DNA of 64,000 nucleotides from Alphaproteobacteria bacterium (GTDB taxonomy: Bacteria; Pseudomonadota; Alphaproteobacteria; Sphingomonadales; Sphingomonadaceae). The stretch spans positions 248,001-312,000 of the forward strand of contig JAUHWC010000004.1 in the NCBI GenBank assembly GCA_030424845.1, in the 5' to 3' direction. Position 1 is the first letter of the stretch, and each line of letters starts with the position of its first letter. Shown here one piece after another: positions 37,270 through 45,832 of the stretch. Both the position numbers and the translations under genes were made by a program. The notes under the pieces are model-generated. The model ran no database searches and was not told the DNA's origin. It was given only the letters and a program-made list of their open reading frames with translations.

Positions 37270-37439
37270 TCCCGGCTGGCCAACTCGAACTGGATGTCCG
37301 GATAGTCTGACATTGCCACCGCAAAGCTGCGCCCGGCGATGCATTCCCACCTCGTGTCCAGCGCTGCCTGCAAGGTGGAGCGCGTGCTGTCGAAGCCATC
37401 CAGTTCCTCGAAGGCATCCACCCCGAATTCTCCCGGCAA
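37266..37439 (-). CDS. small hypothetical protein (uncertain)
   Basis: The frame right after the yggS stop, from TTG 37437-37439, gives 57 residues with natural composition: PGEFGVDAFEELDGFDSTRS, then LDTRWECIAGRSFAVAMSDY and a C-terminal FELASRD. It looks like protein rather than an antisense shadow, but it has no ATG and no clear ribosome-binding site. It could be translated by coupling to yggS or be the tail of a decayed gene. The family is not recognised. It converges with the GNAT gene, overlapping by four bases. Confidence 0.4.
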   Translation of the reverse strand: MPGEFGVDAFEELDGFDSTRSTLQAALDTRWECIAGRSFAVAMSDYPDIQFELASRD

Positions 37440-37441
37440 CC

Positions 37442-38107
37442 TCAGCCGCGTTCTCCGAACAGGGCCGTGCCGACGCGCACATGGGTCGCTCCCAGCATGA
37501 TGGCGGTGGGATAGTCCCCGCTCATGCCCATGCTGCGCCCGGCCAGGCCTTGTTCGCGGGCGAGCTTGTCGAGCAATGCGAAGAAGGGCGCAGGCTCGAT
37601 TCCGAGCGGCGGCACGCACATCAGCCCGGCAAGCGGGATATCCGCCGCGCGGGCCTGTTCCACAAGGGCAGGCACATCGGCAATCGCACAGCCGCCTTTC
37701 TGCTCTTCCTCGCCGATATTGACCTGGATGAAGCACGGCACGCGCCGCTGCGCCTTGTCCATCGCCTTTGCCAGCGCCTTCACCAGGCTCGGCCGGTCAA
37801 GCGAATGGATGCAGTCGAACAGGTCCACCGCGTCATCCGCCTTGTTGGACTGCAACTGGCCGACGAGGTGCAGTTCCACGCCGTCATACGCCTCTTTCAG
37901 CGCGGGCCACTTGCCTTGCGCTTCCTGCACGCGGTTCTCGCCGAACACGCGGTGGCCCGCATCGAGCAACGGTCGGATGGCATCGCCGTCATGCGTCTTG
38001 CTGATCGCAATCAGCGTCACCTCGTCCGCCTTGCGGCGGGCAATCATGCAAGCGCGGGCGATCTCTGCCTGCACATTGTCCAGCAATTGGGCTGCGTTTT
38101 CGCTCAT
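37442..38107 (-). CDS. YggS-family pyridoxal-phosphate homeostasis protein
   Basis: This 221-residue PLP-binding protein of the alanine-racemase-barrel fold without racemase activity controls free PLP and amino/keto-acid balance. The PLP Lys lies in VTLIAISKTHDGD near residue 37, and family motifs VFGENRVQEAQGKW near 58 and WHFVGQLQSNK-like ELHLVGQLQSNKADD near 84 are present. SMGMSGDYPTAIMLGATHVRVGTALFGER ends the protein in broken form as expected for the family. Its start is divergent from thiE with a shared palindromic -10 between. Confidence 0.95.
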   Translation of the reverse strand: MSENAAQLLDNVQAEIARACMIARRKADEVTLIAISKTHDGDAIRPLLDAGHRVFGENRVQEAQGKWPALKEAYDGVELHLVGQLQSNKADDAVDLFDCIHSLDRPSLVKALAKAMDKAQRRVPCFIQVNIGEEEQKGGCAIADVPALVEQARAADIPLAGLMCVPPLGIEPAPFFALLDKLAREQGLAGRSMGMSGDYPTAIMLGATHVRVGTALFGERG

Positions 38108-38110
38108 GGG

Positions 38111-38124
38111 CGCGCTATAGCGCG
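38111..38124. promoter_or_regulatory. palindromic bidirectional -10 for yggS and thiE
   Basis: CGCGCTATAGCGCG is a perfect palindrome centred in the 20-bp gap. Read either way it gives TATAGC followed by six bases and then ATG (thiE at 38128, yggS at 38107). No ribosome-binding site exists on either side, so both mRNAs are probably leaderless. Confidence 0.55.
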
Positions 38125-38127
38125 GGC

Positions 38128-38664
38128 ATGGCAGCAATCCAGCCCTTCCCGAATGTCTGGCTCGTCTCCGATGCGCGCAACGATGCCGTGCTGGAACGGG
38201 CGCTCGTCCGCCTGCCGCGCGGCAGCGGCTTCATCTACCGCCACTACCACCTGCCCGATGCGGAGCGGGTGGCACGCTATTTCGCGCTTGCGCGGATCGC
38301 CCGCGGGCGCGAACACGTCGTGGTGCTGGCAGACAGCGCGCTCACCGCGCTCGAATGGGGCGCGGACGGCATCTACGGCGCGCCCCTGTCGCTCTACCCG
38401 AGGCGCGACCTGCTGATGCTGGCGAGCGTGCATGACATGCGCGAGATCGGCCAGGCGAACCGCGTGGGCGCGGATGCCGCGCTGCTCTCCCCCGCCTTTC
38501 CCACCAACACCCACCCTGGCGCACCTTCGCTCGGCCCGGTGAAATGGCGGATGCTCGCGCGACATGCCCGGATACCGGTGATCGCGCTGGGCGGGATGGA
38601 TGGCCAGAACGCACGGCGGCTCGGTTGCGAGCGATGGGCCGCCATCGACGGTTTGAGTATTTAG
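38128..38664 (+). CDS. thiamine-phosphate synthase (ThiE-family)
   Basis: This 178-residue TIM-barrel protein is similar to ThiE, which joins the thiazole and pyrimidine halves of thiamine. Visible are the VWLVSDARN start, the GADGIYG strand near residue 80, VGADAALLSPAFPTNTHPGAP near residue 110 (phosphate or pyrimidine loop), and PVIALGGMDGQNARRLG near residue 152, the final phosphate-binding strand. It is shorter than E. coli ThiE (~211) and some substrate residues are altered, so TenI-like or weaker activity is possible. Confidence 0.8.
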   Translation: MAAIQPFPNVWLVSDARNDAVLERALVRLPRGSGFIYRHYHLPDAERVARYFALARIARGREHVVVLADSALTALEWGADGIYGAPLSLYPRRDLLMLASVHDMREIGQANRVGADAALLSPAFPTNTHPGAPSLGPVKWRMLARHARIPVIALGGMDGQNARRLGCERWAAIDGLSI

Positions 38665-38982
38665 CTTTTTCGCCTCTCAAGCGCCGGGCGCAGGCCATCC
38701 GGCCTGCTTGGCTTTCGCCCTAACGGGCGGCGCGCGGTCGCGCGCTGGCTTCGCCTTCGGCTCAGCGAGCATTGCCGGCCAATCAGATCGCACCCGGTTC
38801 TTGGTCACGGAAGTCAAAGGCCGACAAGCCGCCCGCAGGGGCCCCGCAGCGAAGCGGAGGGATCAGCCCCGAGGACGAACCCGCGGATGCGAGTTCATGA
38901 GGCAAACAAATCACAAACAATTTGACCTCGAGTCCGCACGGATTCACTATGCGCCTCCGCGGGACATCGAGGGAGCAGAAAC
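38665..38982. other. 318-bp intergenic region with hairpin array, possible dispersed repeat
   Basis: The region contains no gene. Three adjacent hairpins are seen: GCAGGCC-ATCC-GGCCTGC (38690-38707), CGCCC-TAAC-GGGCG (38716-38729), and GCGCGCG-GT-CGCGCGC (38730-38745). A GC-rich stretch with CTTCGCCTTCGGCTCAGCGA and a CCCGCAGGGGCCCCGCAGCG block then follows. The style is that of repetitive extragenic palindromic elements, but no second copy occurs in the window. Near the end GGGAGCAGAAAC gives the ftsK ribosome-binding site. Confidence 0.5.
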
Positions 38983-41337
38983 ATGGCGACAAGCGCCCGC
39001 AATTCGGCGCAGTCCGGGGACTGGAAAGCGGCGTTCCGCCGCTCGCTGTCGCGCATTCTCCAGCGGGGCGGATCGATCATCCTCCATGGCCTGTTGGCCT
39101 TCCTTGCGCTGTCGCTGATCAGCTACAGCCAGACAGACCCGTCGCCATCCACCGCCGCTGGCGAAGTGGTGCAGAACTGGATGGGCCGCCCCGGCGCATG
39201 GGCCGCGGATCGGGCGCTGGGCCTGTTCGGCATCGTGTCCATCCTGCTGTTGCCGCTGCTCTATGCCTTTGCCCGCAAGCTGTGGCGCGATTCCGAAGCC
39301 GAGGACGAGGAAGATGCACCGCGCATGGCGCAAGGCCGATGGTGGCAAACGCTGCTGGTGCTGCTGGCCGGCATGGCCTTGCTCTCCACCGTGCTCGCCC
39401 TTGTTACCGACCCCGCACAACGCAACTGGCCCGCCGGATGGGGCGGGCTGGTGGGCCTGCTGGGCGAAGGCGGCTTGCGCGCCCTGGCCGGTCGCCTGCC
39501 CGAAGCGGCGCAATTCTGGGCCATCCTTACCGGCGGCTTTGCCGCGCTGGTGGGGGGTGCCTTGCTGGCGGGCAAGGTCTTTGCCATCGACTGGGCGGGC
39601 CTGCTGACCATTCCGGAATGGGCAAAGCGCGCACCCAGCCTGCCCCGCAGCAGCGCCAACCCGTTCAAGGAACAGGCAGAAAAGCGCAAGGCCACGGCCG
39701 AAAAGACCAAGACCGGGCCCGTCACCATCGCCCAGCCAGATCGCAAGCCGCCGGAAATTTCCGATCCTTCCGCCCCGCCGCGGCAGGCACCGCCGACCAA
39801 GGCCAGGCAGAAGGACCTGTTCGCCGAATTCGACCTGCCCGGCCTTGATCTGCTGGAAGACCCGCCGGCCAACAATGCCCCGGCACTGGACAAGCATGCG
39901 CTGGAACGCAATGCACGCCTGCTGGAAAACGTGCTCGACGATTTCAACGTGAAGGGCGAGATCACCGCCGTGCGCACCGGCCCGGTGGTGACGATGTACG
40001 AGCTGGAGCCTGCACCCGGCATCAAGGCCAGCCGCGTGGTCGGCCTGGCTGAAGACATCGCCCGCAACATGTCCGCCATATCCGCCCGCGTCAGCCCCAT
40101 CCCAGGCAAGACGGTGATGGGCATCGAACTGCCCAATGCCGACAGGCAGATGGTCAGCTTCAAGGAAATGGTCGGTTCCGAAGCCTTTGCTTCGGCCAAG
40201 GGCAACCTGCCGGTGATCCTGGGCAAGGACATTGCCGGCGAACCCGTGGTGGCAGACCTTGCCGCCATGCCGCACCTGCTGGTCGCGGGTACCACCGGCT
40301 CGGGCAAGTCGGTCGGCATCAACTGCATCCTGCTGTCGCTGCTCTATCGCTTCAGCCCCACCGAATGCCGCATGATCCTGATCGATCCCAAGGTTCTGGA
40401 ACTGAAGAGCTACGACGATATCCCGCACCTCCTCTCCCCCGTGGTGACAGAGCCGCACAAGTCCGTGCGCGCGCTTAAATGGGCGGTCGAGGAGATGGAG
40501 AAGCGCTATCGCATGATGTCCGAAATCGGCGCGCGCAACATCGGCGGCTTCAACGAGCGCGTGAAGGCCGCTGCCGCCAAGGGCCAGCCCCTGGGCCGCC
40601 GCGTGCAGACCGGTTTCGACCCTGACACGGGCGAGGAACTGTTCGAGGAAAAGCAGCTCGACTACGAGGTGCTGCCGCAGATCGTGGTGATCGTGGACGA
40701 GCTGGCCGACCTCATGGTCACCGTCGGCAAGGAAATCGAGGTGCTGATCCAGCGCCTGGCGCAGAAATCGCGTGCTGCCGGCATTCACCTGATCATGGCC
40801 ACGCAGCGCCCCTCGGTCGATGTCATCACCGGCGTGATCAAGGCCAACATGCCCACCCGCATCGCCTTCAACGTCACCAGCCGGATCGATTCCCGCACCA
40901 TCCTCGGCGAGCAGGGCGCGGAACAGCTGCTGGGCAAGGGCGACATGCTCTACAAGCCCACATCAGGCGCGCTGCGCCGCGTGCACGGGCCCTTCGTGTC
41001 CGACGAGGAAGTGGAGAAGGTGGCCAGCCACTGGCGCAGCCAGGGTGAGCCCGACTACATCGATTCCGTCACCGAGGAGCCGGAAGACGGCGGTTTCAGC
41101 TTCGATGATGACCTGACGGCATCGGACAACCCCGAAGAACGCCGCTACCTCCAGGCATGCCAGATCGTCTGGGAGAACCAGAAGGCATCCGGATCATGGC
41201 TGCAGCGCCAGCTTGGCGTGGGCTACAACACCGCCGCCAAGCTGATCGAGCGGATGGAGGAGGATGGCCTTGTCGGACCAGCCAACCACGTGGGCCGGCG
41301 CGAGATCTACCGCGACCGGGACGGCAATCCCTTGTAA
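38983..41337 (+). CDS. ftsK: DNA translocase FtsK
   Basis: This 784-residue septal DNA pump clears chromosome termini and activates XerCD. It has an N-terminal domain with four membrane helices (up to about residue 205), a Pro/Lys-rich linker (about 205-290), and the motor with Walker A LVAGTTGSGKSVGINC near residue 430. Walker B (IVVIVDELADLM) lies near residue 570, TQRPSVDVITGVIKANMPTR near 608, and a C-terminal gamma winged helix (LGVGYNTAAKLIERMEEDGLVG) recognises KOPS. The ATG follows GGGAGCAGAAAC. Confidence 0.97.
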   Translation: MATSARNSAQSGDWKAAFRRSLSRILQRGGSIILHGLLAFLALSLISYSQTDPSPSTAAGEVVQNWMGRPGAWAADRALGLFGIVSILLLPLLYAFARKLWRDSEAEDEEDAPRMAQGRWWQTLLVLLAGMALLSTVLALVTDPAQRNWPAGWGGLVGLLGEGGLRALAGRLPEAAQFWAILTGGFAALVGGALLAGKVFAIDWAGLLTIPEWAKRAPSLPRSSANPFKEQAEKRKATAEKTKTGPVTIAQPDRKPPEISDPSAPPRQAPPTKARQKDLFAEFDLPGLDLLEDPPANNAPALDKHALERNARLLENVLDDFNVKGEITAVRTGPVVTMYELEPAPGIKASRVVGLAEDIARNMSAISARVSPIPGKTVMGIELPNADRQMVSFKEMVGSEAFASAKGNLPVILGKDIAGEPVVADLAAMPHLLVAGTTGSGKSVGINCILLSLLYRFSPTECRMILIDPKVLELKSYDDIPHLLSPVVTEPHKSVRALKWAVEEMEKRYRMMSEIGARNIGGFNERVKAAAAKGQPLGRRVQTGFDPDTGEELFEEKQLDYEVLPQIVVIVDELADLMVTVGKEIEVLIQRLAQKSRAAGIHLIMATQRPSVDVITGVIKANMPTRIAFNVTSRIDSRTILGEQGAEQLLGKGDMLYKPTSGALRRVHGPFVSDEEVEKVASHWRSQGEPDYIDSVTEEPEDGGFSFDDDLTASDNPEERRYLQACQIVWENQKASGSWLQRQLGVGYNTAAKLIERMEEDGLVGPANHVGRREIYRDRDGNPL

Positions 41338-41344
41338 CGCTGGC

Positions 41345-42925
41345 CTAGTCAGCCGCGGTCGGCATGCGGCAGGAATAGCTTGATGCCTCGCCTTCCGGCC
41401 CACCCTCGTAATGCGCATATTGCGGGTGCGGGCAAAGTGGCATCCGGCCTTGCGTGTCGGACCCGTATCCGCGTGATGCAGTCACCGATGACGGCGCCTT
41501 GCCTTCCTCCACCCATTCCACCAGCGGGCCGAGCAGGTCGAAGGTTTCATAGGCATCACCGCCCGAACAATGCATCATGCCCGGCACCATGTAGAAGCGC
41601 GCGGCATCATCCCAGCGCTCGCCATTGGCCGCGCCCGCACGCTGGAACCAGTCCCAGGTGTCGAAGGCGGAGAACCACGGGTCCGAAACGCCGTGGAAGA
41701 ACATCATCTTGCCGCCGCGGCCGAGATAGGTGGACAGGTTGGTCCAGTAGGCCGTGTCAGTCAGCCGCCCAACCGCATCCATGCGAACATCATGCATGCG
41801 TGCATCGATATCGATCTCGCGGCTGGCATTGGCCGGGCCGAACACGCCCGGCTGGCCGCTGGGGACATAGCCCGGCAGGCCCGGGCCGTCGAAGGTGATG
41901 CCGGTATCCCAGGGGATCGGCACATAGGTCGGCCGGCCGCTGGCATCGCGTGGCCCGGCAAAGGCCAGTTCCAGCGCCTCCACTTCCGCGGCGGACAGGC
42001 AGCCTTCGCCGCCCTCGCACTGCAAGGCACCGGCATCGAAGCTGCGACATGCCTCGACATTGGCGATGATCCCGTCGGCCAGCCCGTCGCGCGCGTCGCA
42101 CTGCTTCAGCACTTCAGCGTGGATCGCCGCGCGCTGCGCGGGCGAGAAGCCGCCTGCACGCAGGTCTCCTTCAGGCAGGGTGCGGTTGATCATCACCTGG
42201 GCATATTCGATGGCGAGGTTGGAATGGCCCGGACGCATGGCCGGCGCGCCCACCACGATCCCGTCGAACAGTTCGGGATAGCGCTGGCTCGCCAGCATCC
42301 CCTCGCGACCCCCGGTGGAACAGCCAGCCATGTAGGAATGGTGCGGCGCCTTGCCGTAATAGCTGTTAACCAGTTCGCGCGTGGCGAGGGTGACCGTGCG
42401 CACCGAGGTCTCGGCAAAATCGAGCGCGGCGCGCTGGTCCGCCATGAAGCTGTCATCGAAACCCGCACCCTTGTGGCCGCTGTCATGGCTCGCCACGGCA
42501 AATCCGCGTTGCAGCGCGTTGTCCTCGCCCGACGCGGTGGGGCCGAGCGCCGGCCGCACGCTGCCGTTGAGGCCGCCGCCGCCCTGCAACAGGTAACGCC
42601 CGTTCCATTCGTCCGGCAAGGCGAGTTCAAAGCCGATGCCGTAAGTCACGCCGCCGGCACCTGCACGCTCGTTGATCATGCCTTCGATGCGGCAATGCGG
42701 CGGGGCAATCAGCGGCGGCAAGCCAGTGCCGGTCGATTCATGTCGCCCTTCGGCAAAATAGGTCGCCGCCTTGATCTGCATGTCACCCATGCGCTGACCC
42801 GCCATCATCTCGCAACGTTCGGCAGCGCTCGCCTCTCCCTCGCCCAGCGCGGAACTGGCAGCAAAGGGCGCGGCAACGGCGGTTCCCAGCAAGAGCGTGG
42901 CGATGATGCGAATGCGGTTCGTCAT
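41345..42925 (-). CDS. tannase/feruloyl-esterase-family secreted hydrolase
   Basis: This 526-residue exported esterase has a signal peptide (IIATLLLGTAVAAPFAASSA) and the hallmark AGCSTGGREGMLASQRYPELFDGIVVGAPA region near residue 203. There the nucleophile Ser follows Cys. The late VPGMMHCSGGDA (His next to Cys) completes the CS-D-HC motif of tannases and feruloyl esterases. Substrates are phenolic esters such as tannins or feruloylated plant polymers. ATG 42925 is chosen by the signal peptide. It is divergent from an SGNH hydrolase with 118 bp between. Confidence 0.92.
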   Translation of the reverse strand: MTNRIRIIATLLLGTAVAAPFAASSALGEGEASAAERCEMMAGQRMGDMQIKAATYFAEGRHESTGTGLPPLIAPPHCRIEGMINERAGAGGVTYGIGFELALPDEWNGRYLLQGGGGLNGSVRPALGPTASGEDNALQRGFAVASHDSGHKGAGFDDSFMADQRAALDFAETSVRTVTLATRELVNSYYGKAPHHSYMAGCSTGGREGMLASQRYPELFDGIVVGAPAMRPGHSNLAIEYAQVMINRTLPEGDLRAGGFSPAQRAAIHAEVLKQCDARDGLADGIIANVEACRSFDAGALQCEGGEGCLSAAEVEALELAFAGPRDASGRPTYVPIPWDTGITFDGPGLPGYVPSGQPGVFGPANASREIDIDARMHDVRMDAVGRLTDTAYWTNLSTYLGRGGKMMFFHGVSDPWFSAFDTWDWFQRAGAANGERWDDAARFYMVPGMMHCSGGDAYETFDLLGPLVEWVEEGKAPSSVTASRGYGSDTQGRMPLCPHPQYAHYEGGPEGEASSYSCRMPTAAD

Positions 42926-43043
42926 GTGTGGAAATCCCCTCTTCCCCAGTGGTTTCTCGCTACCAAGGCCGCGTGCGATACACAACGCGACTTGTATCGC
43001 ATGCCAGCAAAGCTAACCTCCCGCTTAGATGGGAGAGAACACG

Positions 43044-44288
43044 ATGCGAAATATCTTTACCGGCCTTGCCCTGGCCGCAGGCCTGCTCGGGGCAACGCCC
43101 GCCATGGCCGACGAGCACGCCAAGGGAACCTGGGTTGGCAGCTGGACAGCCAGCCCGCATGCCCCGCTGACGAGCGAGGGGCCGTTTGCCGCCGCCAGTT
43201 ACGAGAACGTCACCATCAGCCAGGTGATCCGCCTGTCCGAAGGCGGCTCTGCCCTGCGCGTGCGCTTCACCAATCGTTATGGCCCGGCCCCCTTGCACAT
43301 TGGCGAGGCGCGCATCGTGCTGCTGGACGATGACGGCAACGAGATTCCCGGCTCCAGCCGCGCGCTGACCTTCGGCGGCGAGGCGGGGGCGGTGATCCCG
43401 CGCGGCGCGCCCTTCGCCAGTGACGTGGTGGAACTGGCGACACAGGATTTCCAGAAGGCCAAGGTGGTCATGTACCTGCCGGACAGCACCGGCCCGTGCA
43501 CCTGCCACCTGACCGGCCTCGACACGCTGGCCGTCTCGGCCCCCGGCAACCACGTGGGCGAGGATTTCGAGCCTGCCTCTACCGCCATGCACCGCGCCTT
43601 CCTGCACACGGTGGAAGTGTTGTCCGACGATGCCCGGGGCACCATCGTCACCTATGGCGATTCGATCACCGATGGCGTGGGTTCCACCCCGGGCGAGGAT
43701 CGCCGCTGGCCGGACGTACTGGCGGAAAGGCTGGAAGCGGCCGGCATGGAATTTGCCGTCGCCAATGCCGGCATCTCCGGCAATCGCGTGCTCAGCCCAG
43801 GCATGGGCGAAAGCGCGCTCTCCCGCTTTGACGAGGATCTGCTGAGCCTGCCCAACGTCACCCACATGATCATCTTCGTGGGCGTCAACGATATCGGCAA
43901 CCGCTACGGCCCGGTACGCGGCGGCGTGGGCGGGCTGACGCTGGACCAGCCGCAGATCGATGCAGCGCAGATGATCGCAGGCTACCGCCAGCTGATCGCC
44001 CGCGCGCGGGCCGAGGGAATCACGGTCATCGGCAGCCCCATCGGCCCCTACAAGGGCGCAAGCTACTGGAGCGAGGAAGGCGAAGCCGCTCGCCAGACGA
44101 TCAATGACTGGATCCTCAATTCCGGCGAGTTCGATGCCACCGTGCGGCTCGATGTCGCCTTCGCCGACCCCGCGGACCCGGCGCAGATGCGCGAAGGCTA
44201 TCACATAGGTGACTTCCTGCACGGCAGCGACGCGGGGCTGAAGGCGGTGGGCGAAAGCATCGACCTGGCGCTGTTCGACGACAAATAG
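43044..44288 (+). CDS. secreted SGNH/GDSL-family esterase
   Basis: This 414-residue protein has signal peptide FTGLALAAGLLGATPAMADE, an N-terminal beta-rich region (about residues 30-195, with VRFTNRYGPAPLHIGEARI), and then the GDSL hydrolase domain. Block I is VTYGDSITDGVGS near residue 206, block III IIFVGVNDIGN near 279, and a late GLKAVGESIDLAL. The layout matches bacterial SGNH esterases acting on plant or surface carbohydrate esters. GGGAGAGAACACG supports the start at 43044. It may act with the divergent tannase-like enzyme. Confidence 0.9.
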   Translation: MRNIFTGLALAAGLLGATPAMADEHAKGTWVGSWTASPHAPLTSEGPFAAASYENVTISQVIRLSEGGSALRVRFTNRYGPAPLHIGEARIVLLDDDGNEIPGSSRALTFGGEAGAVIPRGAPFASDVVELATQDFQKAKVVMYLPDSTGPCTCHLTGLDTLAVSAPGNHVGEDFEPASTAMHRAFLHTVEVLSDDARGTIVTYGDSITDGVGSTPGEDRRWPDVLAERLEAAGMEFAVANAGISGNRVLSPGMGESALSRFDEDLLSLPNVTHMIIFVGVNDIGNRYGPVRGGVGGLTLDQPQIDAAQMIAGYRQLIARARAEGITVIGSPIGPYKGASYWSEEGEAARQTINDWILNSGEFDATVRLDVAFADPADPAQMREGYHIGDFLHGSDAGLKAVGESIDLALFDDK

Positions 44289-44346
44289 GCTGACCGCAGC
44301 ACTGGATAACTGGCCGCCCGCAGCTTTCCGGCTTCGGGCGGCCTGC

Positions 44347-44359
44347 TATTTTGCCGCCC
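44347..44359 (+). promoter_or_regulatory. -10-like element of a probable leaderless gene
   Basis: TATTTT (44347-44352) ends seven bases before the GTG at 44360, with no ribosome-binding site. Confidence 0.4.
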
Positions 44360-45832
44360 GTGCAGGCGAATATCGAAATCGGCAGGGATTCGGGCGGCAA
44401 TCCCGTTCATATCGACGTGGAGGAGCTGCTCGCCACGCGCCTGCTGGTGCAGGGCAATTCGGGCAGCGGCAAGTCGCACCTGCTGCGCCGCCTGCTGGAA
44501 CAGAGCGCCCACCTGGTACAGCAGGTGGTGATCGACCCCGAAGGGGATTTTGCCTCGCTTTCCGACCAGTTCGGCCACATCGTGATCGAAGGCGGCAGCT
44601 ACACCAGCCGCGAGATAGAGGCACTGGCAGGCCGGATCCGCCAGCACCGCGCATCGGTGGTGCTTTCGCTGGACGACCTGGAAGTGGAACAGCAGATCCG
44701 CTGCGCCGCACAGTTCTTGACCGCCCTGTTCGATGCCCCTCGCGAACATTGGTATCCCGCTCTGGTTGCGGTGGACGAAGCGCAGATGTTCGCGCCTTCT
44801 GCCGCCGGCGAAATGGCCGAGGACACCCGGCGCATGACGCTATCCGCCATGACCAACCTGATGTGCCGCGGGCGCAAGCGCGGGCTGGCCGGGATTGTCG
44901 CCACACAGCGACTGGCAAAACTGGCCAAGAATGTCGCGGCGGAAGCTTCCAATTTCCTGATGGGCCGCACCTTCCTCGACATCGACATGCAACGCGCAGC
45001 GGACCTGCTCGGCATGGACCGCAGGCAGGCCGAGCGTATCCGCGATCTCGGGCGCGGCCATTTCCTCGGCCTTGGCCCGGCTGTCAGCCGCAAGCCGGTG
45101 GCGGTGATGATCGGATCGGTAAAGACGGGCGGCAAGAACGCGGCCTCCGGCCTGATGCCGCTGCCTGACGCGCCGAGCGAGGACATGGAGGCCCTGCTCC
45201 ACGCATCGCTGGCAGAGGAGGCCGCCGAGGCTGCACCCGCACGCGCCGCGCCCGCGCCGCCGCCTTCCCCTCCGGTGGAGGAACTGGCCGAGGCGATCTC
45301 GCTCGCCGCCGCGGAGGAGCCGCTGGTGGAGGCCGCAACCGATGGCGCAGTCGCTCCGTCCGCGCAGCCATCGAGCGAAGGCGGCATCGATGCCATCCTG
45401 CAGGAAATGGCGGCGGAAGAAGGCGCGACATTCCAGCCGGCGGCCAACCTGTTCCGCGATTTCGCCATCCGCTGCCGCCAGCGCGGCGTAGCTTCCGCCC
45501 ATGTCGACATGATGGCGTTCAAGCGCCTGTTCGCCATCGCCAGTGCCGGGCTCGGGCGGCTCGACGAGACGCGACGCGGCGCAGTCGAACGCCTTGCCGA
45601 GAATGTCAGCGATGATGTGCTGGCGCCTTATCTCGCCATCGCGGCGGCGGCGGCGGAAGGCCGGAGCGCGCCGGACGAGGAGGAACTGGCGCGCGTTTAC
45701 GGCACCTCGTCACCCGGCCGTATCCGGCGCCTGCTCGAACATCTCGAAAAGACCGGGCTGATCGTGGTGCGCGAGGATTTCGGCGGCGAGCGTTCGATCA
45801 GCGTCCCGGGGCTGGAGGAGTTCGCGGGCTAA
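44360..45832 (+). CDS. HerA-like (DUF87) ATPase
   Basis: This 490-residue hexameric-translocase-type ATPase has Walker A VQGNSGSGKSHLLRR near residue 34, Walker B ALVAVDEAQMFAP near residue 138, and the arginine-rich segment NLMCRGRKRGLAGIVATQRL near residue 170. A long Ala/Pro/Glu-rich linker (about 280-360) leads to a C-terminal winged-helix-like part (GRIRRLLEHLEKTGLIVVRED). HerA-type pumps act in DNA end processing or defence, but no NurA or sirtuin partner is adjacent. GTG 44360 fits a leaderless start; TTG 44351 is also in frame. Confidence 0.85.
   Translation: MQANIEIGRDSGGNPVHIDVEELLATRLLVQGNSGSGKSHLLRRLLEQSAHLVQQVVIDPEGDFASLSDQFGHIVIEGGSYTSREIEALAGRIRQHRASVVLSLDDLEVEQQIRCAAQFLTALFDAPREHWYPALVAVDEAQMFAPSAAGEMAEDTRRMTLSAMTNLMCRGRKRGLAGIVATQRLAKLAKNVAAEASNFLMGRTFLDIDMQRAADLLGMDRRQAERIRDLGRGHFLGLGPAVSRKPVAVMIGSVKTGGKNAASGLMPLPDAPSEDMEALLHASLAEEAAEAAPARAAPAPPPSPPVEELAEAISLAAAEEPLVEAATDGAVAPSAQPSSEGGIDAILQEMAAEEGATFQPAANLFRDFAIRCRQRGVASAHVDMMAFKRLFAIASAGLGRLDETRRGAVERLAENVSDDVLAPYLAIAAAAAEGRSAPDEEELARVYGTSSPGRIRRLLEHLEKTGLIVVREDFGGERSISVPGLEEFAG

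Noticed and set aside
44360-45832. HerA-NurA or HerA-sirtuin type antiphage system
   Set aside because: The HerA-like ATPase has no NurA, SIR2 or other effector gene next to it; its neighbours are a flavin reductase and an SGNH hydrolase.
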